Of a DNA stretch of 64,000 nt, positions 31,635 to 40,214 are shown piece by piece; positions within the stretch are counted from its first letter, which is position 1, and each line of letters opens with the position of its first letter. Position numbers and translations under genes: made by a program. Source of the stretch: Mesorhizobium sp. L-2-11 (GTDB taxonomy: Bacteria; Pseudomonadota; Alphaproteobacteria; Rhizobiales; Rhizobiaceae); assembly GCF_016756595.1 (NCBI RefSeq), contig NZ_AP023257.1, positions 1,240,001-1,304,000 on the forward strand. Reading direction: 5' to 3'. The notes beneath the pieces are model-generated. The model saw nothing but the letters and a program-made list of their open reading frames with translations, was not told the origin of the DNA and searched no databases.

Positions 31635-32567
31635 ATGCTCGACCAGATCAAGGGTCTGCATCACGTCACCTCGATGGCCAGGGATGCGCGCCAGAACAAC
31701 GCGTTCTTCACCAAAAAGCTCGGCCTGCGCCGGGTCAAGAAAACCGTCAATTTCGACGCCCCGGATGTCTACCATCTCTACTATGCCGACGAACTCGGCA
31801 CGCCCGGTTCGGTGATGACCTATTTTCCGTTTCCCAACATCGGCAAGGGCCGCCACGGCGTTGGCGAGGTCGGTACCACGGTCTATTCGGTTCCCGAAGG
31901 CACGCTCGCCTATTGGGAAAAGCGTTTTGCCGATCAGGGCGTCGCCGGCCTCTCGCGCGACGAGAGCTTCGGCGAGAAACGCCTTGGCTTCGCCGGTCCC
32001 GATGGCGACGGGTTTGCGCTGGTCGAGAACAAGGCCGACACCCGCACGCCGTGGGCGAAGGGCAATGTTCCCTCCGACGAGGCGATCCGCGGCTTTCACT
32101 CGGTGTCGCTCAGGCTGAAAGATGGCGGCGCCACGGAGGAACTGCTGAAATTCATGGGCTATGAGGAAGTCGACACGTCCGGCACTGTAAGAAGGCTGGC
32201 GGTGAAGGACGGCAACGGCGCCAACTTCGTCGATATCGAATCGCTGCCGGGCGCCGCTTTTGCCGATCTCGGCGCCGGCTCGGTCCACCACGTCGCCTTC
32301 GCTGTCGAAAACCGCGCCAAGCAGCTCGAAGTGCGCAAGGCGCTGATGGACACCGGCTACCAGGTGACGCCAGTGATCGACCGCGACTATTTCTGGGCGA
32401 TCTATTTCCGCACGCCGGGCGGCGTGCTGTTCGAAGTCGCCACCAGCGAGCCGGGCTTCGACCGCGACGAGGACGCCGCCCACCTTGGCGAGGCGCTGAA
32501 GCTGCCGTCGCAGCACCAGCATCTGAGGCCCTATCTAGAGCAACATCTGCAAAAGCTGGAAGACTGA
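31635..32567 (+). CDS. Ring-cleaving dioxygenase of the VOC superfamily (MhqO-like)
   Basis: A 310-residue protein with two VOC halves. Metal-ligand candidates are in GLHHVTSMA near residue 8, IRGFHSVSLRL near residue 153, VHHVAFAV near residue 218 and the glutamate of LFEVATSEPGF near residue 270. The C-terminal EVATSEPGF signature is that of the MhqO/MhqA group, linked to quinone and hydroquinone resistance. It carries out extradiol-type cleavage of an aromatic diol in the family model. GAAGGAG lies seven bases before the ATG. The esterase gene follows after 10 bases. Confidence 0.85.
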   Translation: MLDQIKGLHHVTSMARDARQNNAFFTKKLGLRRVKKTVNFDAPDVYHLYYADELGTPGSVMTYFPFPNIGKGRHGVGEVGTTVYSVPEGTLAYWEKRFADQGVAGLSRDESFGEKRLGFAGPDGDGFALVENKADTRTPWAKGNVPSDEAIRGFHSVSLRLKDGGATEELLKFMGYEEVDTSGTVRRLAVKDGNGANFVDIESLPGAAFADLGAGSVHHVAFAVENRAKQLEVRKALMDTGYQVTPVIDRDYFWAIYFRTPGGVLFEVATSEPGFDRDEDAAHLGEALKLPSQHQHLRPYLEQHLQKLED

Positions 32568-32577
32568 GGACAAGACC

Positions 32578-33201
32578 ATGAGCAAGGACGCCTATACCTA
32601 CAAAACACTGCCCGGTTCGCCTGATGGATCGCTGCTCTTCGTCTTCCACGGCACCGGGGCCGACGAGAACCAGCTTCTGTCGCTCGGGCGCGATCTGGCG
32701 CCGCAGGCGACCATCGTTTCGCCGCGCGGCGATGTCTCGGAAGACGGCGCTGCGCGCTTCTTTCGCCGCACCGGCGAGGGCGTCTACGACATGGACGACC
32801 TGGCGCGGGCGACGGACAAGATGGTTGGCTTCGTCAGGACGCATGTCGAGGCGTCAAAGCCCGCGTCGGTGCTTGGCCTCGGCTATTCCAACGGTGCCAA
32901 CATCCTGGCTTCGGTGGTGTTCGCGGCGCCCTCTCTGTTCGACGCAGCGGTGCTGATGCATCCCCTGATCCCGTTCGAGCCGGAGGTGAAGGGCAGTCTC
33001 GCCGGCCGCCGCATCCTGGTCACAGCAGGCAAACGCGATCCGATCTGCCCGCCGAACCTGACCGTCCGGCTCGAAGCCTATTTGCGTGCCGATGGCGCCG
33101 ATGTCACAGTGGAATGGCACGACGGCGGCCATGAGGTTCAGTCGAACGAGATCGAGGCGGCGCGGCGGTTCCTGTCCGCTACGCTGGCAGAAGGAGCGTA
33201 A
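32578..33201 (+). CDS. Alpha/beta hydrolase, phospholipase/carboxylesterase type (MhqD-like)
   Basis: A 207-residue esterase. The oxyanion region is LFVFHGTGADENQLL, the nucleophile elbow GLGYSNGAN near residue 102, the acid AGKRDPICPP near residue 152 and the base histidine DGGHEV near residue 183, giving a complete Ser-Asp-His triad. The pairing with an MhqO-like dioxygenase mirrors the mhqNOP/mhqD arrangement known in firmicutes for quinone detoxification. The exact ester is unknown. It overlaps no gene and is followed three bases later by the GNAT gene. Confidence 0.85.
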   Translation: MSKDAYTYKTLPGSPDGSLLFVFHGTGADENQLLSLGRDLAPQATIVSPRGDVSEDGAARFFRRTGEGVYDMDDLARATDKMVGFVRTHVEASKPASVLGLGYSNGANILASVVFAAPSLFDAAVLMHPLIPFEPEVKGSLAGRRILVTAGKRDPICPPNLTVRLEAYLRADGADVTVEWHDGGHEVQSNEIEAARRFLSATLAEGA

Positions 33202-33204
33202 GCA

Positions 33205-33504
33205 ATGGCTGACCAATTGCCGGAGATCGAACTGGAGGACCGCGGTTCCAAGGGTCGATATCTCCTGCGCGGGCCTGATGGCGCTGAGGCGGAGATGACT
33301 TTTACCAAGATCGGCGAGCACCAGATCATCATCGACCACACCGAAGTGCCGGATGCGTTTCGCGGCCAGGGCGCGGGGCTCAGGCTCGTCACCCGCGCCG
33401 TCGAGGACGCGCGTACGGCGGGCAAGAAGATCATCCCGCTCTGTCCGTTCGCCAACGCCCAGTTCCATCGTCACCCGGAATGGGCCGACGTGTTGAAGCA
33501 ATAG
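33205..33504 (+). CDS. Small GNAT-family (YjdJ-like) N-acetyltransferase
   Basis: A 99-residue protein. The acetyl-CoA binding loop is RGQGAGLRLV near residue 53, preceded by DHTEVPDAF and followed by IIPLCPFANAQFHRHPEW, the C-terminal signature of the YjdJ/GTLF3B group. These short GNAT proteins lack the first half of the usual fold. The substrate is unknown. It begins three bases after the hydrolase stop and so is the third gene of the dioxygenase operon. Confidence 0.85.
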   Translation: MADQLPEIELEDRGSKGRYLLRGPDGAEAEMTFTKIGEHQIIIDHTEVPDAFRGQGAGLRLVTRAVEDARTAGKKIIPLCPFANAQFHRHPEWADVLKQ

Positions 33505-33626
33505 CGCCGGTCCCAGACCTCCGGCGCCGATGACGGTTGCGGGCGGGCAGCCACAAGCGCATCGCTTCATTGCGCAGATTGCCAGTCTTACCTATGGCCA
33601 GTCTTACCCAGTGGGTCGTGGCTCCC

Positions 33627-33767
33627 CCTTCTCCCCTTGTGGGAGAAGGTGGCCGCAAAGCGGCCGGATGAGGGGTGTTCCAGCTTGCACGAACAGCACT
33701 CCGTCCAACACCCCTCTTCCGTCTCGGCGCTGCGCGCCGATCCACCTTCTCCCACAAGGGGAGAAGG
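33627..33767. repeat. RIME-like mosaic element with 26-bp perfect inverted ends
   Basis: The 26 bases at 33627-33652 (CCTTCTCCCC...) recur as an exact reverse complement at 33742-33767. Each arm is itself a partial palindrome (CTTCTCCCC/GGGAGAAG), and an inner GGCCGC/GCGGCC stem lies in the loop. The remainder of the gap 33505-33906 has short GTCTTACC/CTTGCCTA echoes but no gene. Confidence 0.85.
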
Positions 33768-33906
33768 CAAGACCGCGCCCAAAGCCCCTCGCCTTCAATT
33801 CGGCGTCTGCTACCCGATGGTTCGACCGCTCGTCTTGCCTAGTGGGTATTGCCTTGCCTAAGTAGGATATTGCCCGCCCGACCAATCGAACCGAAATGAT
33901 CCCTTG

Positions 33907-34965
33907 ATGACCGAAACCGATCTTGTTCCCGTCTTCGACGGCCACAACGACACGCTGCTCAGGCTCTATCAGTCGAAAGACGCGGATGTCGAAAAGCTGT
34001 TCATCGAGGGAACATCGGGTGGCCACATCGACTTGCCGCGTGCGAAACAGGGCGGCTTTGCCGGCGGCATGTTTGCGATTTTTCCGCCGCCGGTCGAGAA
34101 ATCCAAGCGCAGTGCGGTTCCTCCCGCGCCGAGCGATATCGAGCCCTTGCCGCCTGAAATTCCGCGCGCCGACGCGCTTGCTTCCACCATCGCCATGGCC
34201 TCGATCCTGTTCAGGCTGGAACGAGCGTCGGCGCTCACCGTCTGCCGCCGCGCCGGCGATGTGCGAAACGCGATGGCGCAAGGGTCGATCGCAGCGGTAT
34301 TCCATATCGAAGGCGTCGAGGCGATCGACCCCGAACTGACCATGCTTGACGTGCTGCATGCGGCCGGCTTGCGCTCGCTCGGCATCGTCTGGAGCCGCCC
34401 GAACGCTTTCGGCCATGGCGTGCCGTTCCGTTTCCCGTCGACGCCCGACACCGGACCTGGCCTGACCGATGCCGGCAAGGCGTTGGTCAAGGCCTGCAAC
34501 CAGCTCGGCATCATGGTCGATCTCTCGCACCTCAACGAGAAGGGGTTTCGCGACGTCGCCGAGATCAGCGACGCACCACTGGTCGCGACCCATTCCAATG
34601 TCCATGCGATCTGCGGCCATTCGCGTAACCTCACCGAATGGCAGCTCGGCGCGATCCGCGACTCGGGCGGCATGGTCGGGCTGAATTTCGCGACCGGGTT
34701 TTTGCGCGAAGACGGCAAGATGAATGCCGATACCAGTCTCGACATCATGGTGCGCCATGTCGATTCACTGCTGCAGGCGCTGGGCGAAGACGGCGTCGGG
34801 CTCGGGTCCGACTTCGACGGCGCCATGATCCCGGCTGTGATCGGTGACGTCACCGGCCTGCCGAAGCTGCTCGACGCGTTCGCCGCGCGCGGCTTCGGTC
34901 GCGCGCTGATCGAGAAAATCGCCTACCGCAACTGGATAAGCATGCTGGAAAAGACCATTGGCTAA
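33907..34965 (+). CDS. Membrane-type dipeptidase (peptidase M19 family)
   Basis: A 352-residue zinc dipeptidase. Metal and catalytic signatures are FDGHNDTLLR near residue 10, VFHIEGVEAID near residue 135, VDLSHLNEKG near residue 200, PLVATHSNVHAICGHSRN near residue 220 and GLGSDFDGAMIP near residue 298. It has no signal peptide, so it is cytoplasmic despite the family name. Bacterial members cleave dipeptides, often with D-residues. The ATG at 33907 overlaps an upstream in-frame TTG; no good ribosome site is visible. The amine oxidase gene follows after 133 bases. Confidence 0.88.
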   Translation: MTETDLVPVFDGHNDTLLRLYQSKDADVEKLFIEGTSGGHIDLPRAKQGGFAGGMFAIFPPPVEKSKRSAVPPAPSDIEPLPPEIPRADALASTIAMASILFRLERASALTVCRRAGDVRNAMAQGSIAAVFHIEGVEAIDPELTMLDVLHAAGLRSLGIVWSRPNAFGHGVPFRFPSTPDTGPGLTDAGKALVKACNQLGIMVDLSHLNEKGFRDVAEISDAPLVATHSNVHAICGHSRNLTEWQLGAIRDSGGMVGLNFATGFLREDGKMNADTSLDIMVRHVDSLLQALGEDGVGLGSDFDGAMIPAVIGDVTGLPKLLDAFAARGFGRALIEKIAYRNWISMLEKTIG

Positions 34966-35098
34966 AGCGGGTCGCCCGGCAGAGTAGCCAGCGACCTGCA
35001 TTTCGATCGGGCGGGGTTTCGATGATCTCGACAGGACCGTTGTCTCTGAAGTTCAAGCCGCTGAAGATCGCGGGCTTCGAGACCTTCAAGGCCGGCTC

Positions 35099-36385
35099 TT
35101 GAAGCGCCCGACCCCACGAACCGATGTCGCCATCGTCGGTGCCGGCTTTGCCGGCCTGTCAGCCGCGCATGAATTGAGCAGGGCCGGCATCGATTTTACG
35201 CTGCTCGAGGCGCGCGGCCGCGTCGGCGGGCGGGTCGAGTCCCAGTTGAACGGGCTTGGCGAGCGGATCGACAGCGGCGCTCAGTTCCTGTGCGAGGACA
35301 TGCCGGAACTGATGGCCCTGGTGCGGACGCGCGGCAAGATGTTGGTCGAAACCTATGCCAAGGGCGAGCTCGTTGCCCAGCCGCTGACCGGCGCAAAGCA
35401 AGCCGAGCGAATCTACCACGCCTCGATGTCGATCCGCGACCGCATGAACGCGATCGCACCGGACGATCTGGCTATCGCCGGCTTGACCGTCGCCGCATGG
35501 CTCGAACGCCAGAACGATCCCGGTGAGGCCAAGGCGGCTTTCCGCTCAATGATCGAGGGTCTGTGGTGTCAGGCACTCGAAAAACTGCCGCTTTGGCACC
35601 TCATCGACAATGACCGCCGTATCACCAATGAGGTGTCGGAGCTGCAGTATTTCGTACGCGAGACCATGCAGTCCGTGGCGGATGATCTGGCTGGCGATCT
35701 CGGCGACCGCCTGCGATTGAACGCGCCGGTCAGAACGATCGAGCGCAGACCGGGAGGCGTTCGTCTCGCGTCGACGGCGGGCTCGATCACGGCTCGAATA
35801 GCGCTGATCGCGATGCCGCCGATGATGGCTTCGAAGCTGGACTTTGCGCCGCCGCTGCCGGCTGCCTTGCAAAAGGCCTTCGGCGTCTGGCAAAGCGGCG
35901 CGGTGATCAAAATACAGCTGCGCTATGCCACAGCCTTTTGGCGCGCCAAGGGCTTGAGCGGTATGGTAATGTGGCGCGATCCGCCGGCACTTTTTGCTTG
36001 TGAAGCCAGCAAGGACGACGGCCACCCTGCGTTGGTCGTCTTCGTCGGCGGGCCGCTTGCCCTCCGCTGGCGGGAACTGGGAGATGCCGCGTTGCGCACC
36101 GAGGTTATGGCGCGTCTGCAGCAGGCGCTCGGCACGGATGCAGGCAAGTTCACCGATTTCAGCTATCGCGACTGGACCGATGATCGCTGGAGCGGCGGCG
36201 GCTACAGCGATCTCATCATCGATACGGGTGCCACCGAGGCCGAACAAACCATCCTGGCTGGCGCGCCGCCAGTGTATTTCGCATCCTCGGAATTGTCGCC
36301 GTCGTTTCCGGGCTATGTCGAAGGCGCAATCGTAGCTGGGCGCATTGCGGCACAAAGGATCCTCTCGGAATTTAATCCGCAGTAA
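35099..36385 (+). CDS. Flavin-containing amine oxidase
   Basis: A 428-residue FAD enzyme. The Rossmann nucleotide motif VAIVGAGFAGLSAAHELSRAG is near residues 10-30, with LLEARGRVGGRVES after it. A central substrate domain and the C-terminal FAD motif (PVYFASSELSPSFPGYVEGAI near residue 390) complete the amine-oxidase layout. It oxidises an amine to an imine with peroxide release. The start is a TTG with AAGG seven bases upstream; no ATG suits the motif position. The substrate cannot be read. Confidence 0.85.
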   Translation: MKRPTPRTDVAIVGAGFAGLSAAHELSRAGIDFTLLEARGRVGGRVESQLNGLGERIDSGAQFLCEDMPELMALVRTRGKMLVETYAKGELVAQPLTGAKQAERIYHASMSIRDRMNAIAPDDLAIAGLTVAAWLERQNDPGEAKAAFRSMIEGLWCQALEKLPLWHLIDNDRRITNEVSELQYFVRETMQSVADDLAGDLGDRLRLNAPVRTIERRPGGVRLASTAGSITARIALIAMPPMMASKLDFAPPLPAALQKAFGVWQSGAVIKIQLRYATAFWRAKGLSGMVMWRDPPALFACEASKDDGHPALVVFVGGPLALRWRELGDAALRTEVMARLQQALGTDAGKFTDFSYRDWTDDRWSGGGYSDLIIDTGATEAEQTILAGAPPVYFASSELSPSFPGYVEGAIVAGRIAAQRILSEFNPQ

Positions 36386-36649
36386 TCACAAGCGCGTCAT
36401 GGTCGCAGGCGAGGCGCCGGAGCCGGCGACCGGATGCCGGCCGGGCCAGAGCGGCGGCGTGATTTGATCCGTGAACATGCGACTGGACGAAAACAGTTCG
36501 GCAACGAACTGCCTCGCCCCCTGCATGACCGCCCGCCGAATTCCCGTTTCAAAACTGTTACACGGCCAGTTTGCCTGCGTCGTTCGTCCGTTACAAGCTG
36601 CGAGTAGGTTCGTTTTAACAGAAAAAGAAGATCGGCGAAGGGTAGCGCG

Positions 36650-37060
36650 ATGTATACGAAAATCCGGACTGCCTGCAATGAGCGTCGTCTGCAAGCGCCG
36701 GAGCGCAACGATCGGCGACCGAAGCTGGCGCTGCGCCAGCGCGCCAACGACCATCCGATGGCGCTGTTCGTGGTGCTGGGCGCCGCCGCGTTCGCCGGCA
36801 TGGCGTTGGCGCCGACCGTTGGTCCCGCCTTTGCTTCACTGAACCCGCCGGCAAACATCGTCAAGGGCGCGCCGACCACGACCAAGACCGCGCGGCTGCC
36901 GATGCCGGAGATCGATTTTGTCTGCAAGGGGCAGGCCTGGGGCGCCGAGAGTGCGGACTGCCTGCGCGTCATTGCCGAGCAATCCGGCATTCACAAGGCT
37001 CGCGCGGTCCGCGTGATCGCTAATGCCACGCCGCTGACCGATACGCCGAACGTTTTTTGA
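36650..37060 (+). CDS. Hypothetical protein with one membrane segment
   Basis: A 136-residue protein. A basic N-terminus (RRLQAPERNDRRPKLALRQR) is followed by one hydrophobic helix (ALFVVLGAAAFAGMALA near residues 38-55) and an exported-like domain with two cysteines (FVCKGQ and ADCLRV near residues 92 and 104). The layout suggests a type II membrane protein with the C-terminus outside. AAGGG lies seven bases before the ATG. No family is recognised. The 264-base gap before it shows no gene. Confidence 0.6.
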   Translation: MYTKIRTACNERRLQAPERNDRRPKLALRQRANDHPMALFVVLGAAAFAGMALAPTVGPAFASLNPPANIVKGAPTTTKTARLPMPEIDFVCKGQAWGAESADCLRVIAEQSGIHKARAVRVIANATPLTDTPNVF

Positions 37061-37084
37061 TGTTCTGAGCGACCCTCCAGCGCT

Positions 37085-37215
37085 CCACCATGCCTCCATG
37101 GCGAAGAAAGGAGCGAAGCGACGCGGCGCAGACCCTGGGATACCGATCTGTGGCGATCCTTCGCGCCCCCCTCTGTCCGGCAGGACAGAGGAGGGCGCTG
37201 TCCCGCGGCATCAAA
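37085..37215. repeat. Mosaic of repeat family C and RIME-like sequence
   Basis: AGGAGCGAAGCGACGCGGCG, then CAGACCCTGGGATACC, matches the loop and right arm of family C. GATCCTTCGCGCCCCCCTCTG, TCCGGCAGGACAGAGG and GGCGCTGTCCCGC then match the element at 47671 and 49130. It is a hybrid of two families. Confidence 0.6.
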
Positions 37216-37228
37216 AGTCCTGGCGGCT

Positions 37229-39322
37229 TTAGCTGCCCAATGCGGCCTGCTCGGCAATGGCCGACAGCACGCCGCGCACGTCCAGCGTGCTGAACGGCTT
37301 TTCCAGGATCTGCGGCCGCTGCGGCGCCGGCAATGCCTCGATTTCGGCCTTGGCGCCGATCAGGTCGCCGGTGACCAGAACGAAGCGCCGCGCCAGATCA
37401 GGCTTTTCGGCGAGCAGTTCGCGATAGATCGATATGCCGCTGGTGCCGGGCATGCGCAGATCGGAAAACACGATGTCCGGCGGCATATGGCCCGACAGGG
37501 TCGCGGCGGCCGAGGCCCAGGCCGGCACTATCCGCGACTTGATGCCCATCAACTCCAAAATGTCGGACAGCGACGCGGCGACATCCGGCTCGTCGTCGAT
37601 GATCAGCGCATGGCGCAATCCGCTCGATCGCGACGGGCTTTCGCCGGCGGCGGCCGCGCCGCCGGAGATCGCCGGCAACTGGACGACGAAACGGGCGCCT
37701 CTCGGCTGAACTTCCTCGAACCAGACATTGCCATTGTGCCGTTCGATGATCGATTTCGAGATCGACAGGCCGATGCCAGTGCCGACGCCGACCGGCTTGG
37801 TGGTGAAATACGATTCGAAAATGCGAGGGCGTATCGCTTCCGGCACGCCCAGCCCGTTGTCCTCGACCGAGAAACAGGGATTGCCGCGATCGCTGCGAAA
37901 CGTGCGAACCTTGATCAGCCGGTCGCCGCCGATGCCGGCCAGAGCATGCTGGCTGTTTATCAGGAAATTGGCGGCCACTTGCGTCACATGGTCGGCGTCG
38001 GCCATGGCCAGCAGCGGGCCGCTGGCGAAATCGGTGTCGATAATGATGCCGGTCGACCTGGCGCCGTAGGCGGTCACTTCGAGTGCGGCGCGGACCACCT
38101 GGTTGAGGTCGGTCTCGGCCTGCGACGCCGGATGCAAGCGGACCATGGAGAGGAAGCTCTTGACGATGCGGCCGCAACGCTCTGCGGCGGCGCGCACCTT
38201 TTCGGCGCGCACCTTGGTCTGCGGGTCTGAAGCGAACTCGTGCAACAATGTCGATTGGGCGACGACCACGGCAAGCGGGTTGTTGAGCTCGTGTGACACG
38301 CCGGCGAGCAGCGAGCCCATCGCCGCCATCTTCTCGTTCTGGTGCAGCTTTTCGCGCTGGCGGCCGATCTCCTCCTCGGCGCGCAATTTGTCGCGAAGGT
38401 CGCGAATCGAGCCGAAGATCAGGCGGCGGTCGGCGACCCGCATCTCGGTCGCCGTCAGTTCGATCGGAAAGACCTCGCCGGCAGCATTCTGGGTGACGGT
38501 CTCGATCCGCTGGCCGACCATCGGCGCGCCGCGGCCCGACATGTATTCGGCGCCCGACACATAGCCCTTGCGATAATATTCCGGAACGACGGTGTCGAGC
38601 AGGTCCTTGCCGAGGATGTTGCTGCGCTGGTAACCGAACATCTTTTCGGCGGCCGGATTGAATTCGATGATCGAACCGGTCTCGTCGATGACGATGATGG
38701 CGTCGAGCGAGGCCTGCAGCATTGTGCGGCGAATGACTTCGCTGGCGTGGGCATCGGAAAGCGATCGTTCGATGGCGTCGCCGATGGCCAGCGCCACGAT
38801 GTGCAGCGTTGCCTCTTCCTCGTCGGTCCATTCGCGCTCGTTGACGCAGTCGTTGACCGCCAGCGTGCCCCACAGATGGCCATGCGCAAAGACCGATACC
38901 GACAGGAACGACTTGATGTGCTGCTTTTCGAAGTCGGCTCTCAGAAAGCCTTCGAGGTCGCGCGTGTGTCCCGCGAAGATCTTGCCTTGCCGCTCGTCCT
39001 CTGCCAACCGTTCCAGTAGCGGGTCCGAATGGACCACCGACTGCATGATCACCGTCGGCGATGCCAGTTCGCCACCATATCGCGGGTCGATCCAATAGGC
39101 CGCCACCGACTGGGCAAAGCCCTGGCCGGGCAGCTCGCGCAGCCGAAACAGGATGCCGCGCTGGCAATCCATGGCTACGCAAAGCGTTTCAAGGATGCTG
39201 GCCATCTCGCGCTGCCAGTCGCCAGCTTCGCGAAGCCGGCGAACGACGTGAACAGCGGCCATCGCCGCGCCATGCCTGACGCCGTGCCTGTCGCTGCGTG
39301 CTGCTTCAGCCGTCATGGTCAA
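37229..39322 (-). CDS. GAF-PAS hybrid sensor histidine kinase with C-terminal receiver
   Basis: A 697-residue cytoplasmic protein. A GAF domain (about 40-180) contains SVFAHGHLWGTLAVND. A PAS domain (about 190-315) contains ASLDAIIVIDETGSIIEFNP. The HisKA histidine is in LAGVSHELNNPLAVV near residue 350, and the ATPase domain has NFLINSQHAL with VGTGIGLSISKSI. A receiver follows (about 575-690) with IIDDEPDVA, the acceptor aspartate in IVFSDLRMPG near residue 620 and LEKPFSTLD. It is a phosphorelay kinase whose own receiver may regulate or pass on phosphate. The response-regulator gene at 39388 ends 66 bases upstream on the same strand, giving a likely operon. Confidence 0.9.
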   Translation of the reverse strand: MTMTAEAARSDRHGVRHGAAMAAVHVVRRLREAGDWQREMASILETLCVAMDCQRGILFRLRELPGQGFAQSVAAYWIDPRYGGELASPTVIMQSVVHSDPLLERLAEDERQGKIFAGHTRDLEGFLRADFEKQHIKSFLSVSVFAHGHLWGTLAVNDCVNEREWTDEEEATLHIVALAIGDAIERSLSDAHASEVIRRTMLQASLDAIIVIDETGSIIEFNPAAEKMFGYQRSNILGKDLLDTVVPEYYRKGYVSGAEYMSGRGAPMVGQRIETVTQNAAGEVFPIELTATEMRVADRRLIFGSIRDLRDKLRAEEEIGRQREKLHQNEKMAAMGSLLAGVSHELNNPLAVVVAQSTLLHEFASDPQTKVRAEKVRAAAERCGRIVKSFLSMVRLHPASQAETDLNQVVRAALEVTAYGARSTGIIIDTDFASGPLLAMADADHVTQVAANFLINSQHALAGIGGDRLIKVRTFRSDRGNPCFSVEDNGLGVPEAIRPRIFESYFTTKPVGVGTGIGLSISKSIIERHNGNVWFEEVQPRGARFVVQLPAISGGAAAAGESPSRSSGLRHALIIDDEPDVAASLSDILELMGIKSRIVPAWASAAATLSGHMPPDIVFSDLRMPGTSGISIYRELLAEKPDLARRFVLVTGDLIGAKAEIEALPAPQRPQILEKPFSTLDVRGVLSAIAEQAALGS

Positions 39323-39387
39323 CCGTCATGGGTCAGCCGTCATTTCACAGTCGCGCCACCGGGAGTGGTTACCAGTGGTCGCGCCGC

Positions 39388-40170
39388 TCAGTTGCCTTCG
39401 CCGGTCGGCAGCGAGAAGATATAGCCTTCGCCGCGGACTGTGCGCAGGAATTTCGGATTGGCCGGGTCCGCCTCGATCTTCTTCCTCAGCCGCATGATGC
39501 GGATATCGACCGCGCGTGAGGAGTCAGGATCTTCCGCGAAGCCGATCGCCTCGGAGATCGCCGCACGCGTCAGCAAGCGGTTGGCACGCGTCAGGAAGAC
39601 CTCCAGCACGTCGAACTCGCTCTTGGCCAGGTCGATGACCGTCCCATTGGCGCCGGTGACGAACCGACCGTCGAGATCGGCATGGAAAGGGCCGAAGCTC
39701 ATGGAACGGCGGCTGGCAGTTGTTTCGGCCTTGGCGGTCTGCGGCTCGGCCGGCTGCGGCACGCGGCGCAGCACGCTGCGGACTCGAGCCAGCACCTCGC
39801 GCAATTCGTAAGGCTTGACGATGTAGTCGTCGGCGCCGAGTTCCAGCCCGACGATGCGGTCGAGAGCGGTGCCGGCGGCAGTGGCATAGATGATGCCGAT
39901 CGGCGTTTTCGAGCGCATCCAGCGGCCAAGCGACAGGCCGTCCTCGCCCGGCATGGCGATGTCGAGGATGGCCAGGTGAAAAGACTGCGTTTCCAGCAAG
40001 GTTCGCGCAGCGCTCGCACTCTCGGCCGTAGCGACATCGTAGCCGCTGGCGCCGAGATACTCGGCGACCGCGTCCCGCAGATCCGGCTCGTCCTCGACGA
40101 CGACAATTCGTGCCCGCACGATGCTCTCGCTCCCACTTTCAGCGGAAAGTAGATTGGGTATAAACATCAT
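39388..40170 (-). CDS. OmpR-family response regulator
   Basis: A regulator of about 260 residues. The receiver has VVEDEPDLRDAV, the acceptor aspartate in LAILDIAMPGED near residue 68 and the lysine in YIVKPYELRE near residue 118. The winged-helix domain has LAKSEFDVLEVFLTRANRLL and the wing VDIRIMRLRKKIE. It is the probable output of the hybrid kinase downstream. The start is uncertain: ATG 40170, ATG 40167 and a GTG at 40119 directly before RARIVVVEDE are all possible. It is divergent from the second regulator at 40215. Confidence 0.88.
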   Translation of the reverse strand: MMFIPNLLSAESGSESIVRARIVVVEDEPDLRDAVAEYLGASGYDVATAESASAARTLLETQSFHLAILDIAMPGEDGLSLGRWMRSKTPIGIIYATAAGTALDRIVGLELGADDYIVKPYELREVLARVRSVLRRVPQPAEPQTAKAETTASRRSMSFGPFHADLDGRFVTGANGTVIDLAKSEFDVLEVFLTRANRLLTRAAISEAIGFAEDPDSSRAVDIRIMRLRKKIEADPANPKFLRTVRGEGYIFSLPTGEGN

Positions 40171-40214
40171 GTCCAGCACTCATCCTGGGTTGCCGGTTGC
40201 AGGGTGGAAAAAAA

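Noticed and set aside
35000..35098. Extra upstream coding sequence for the amine oxidase
   Set aside because: The FAD motif sits at the usual distance from the TTG at 35099 and no upstream in-frame start has a ribosome site.
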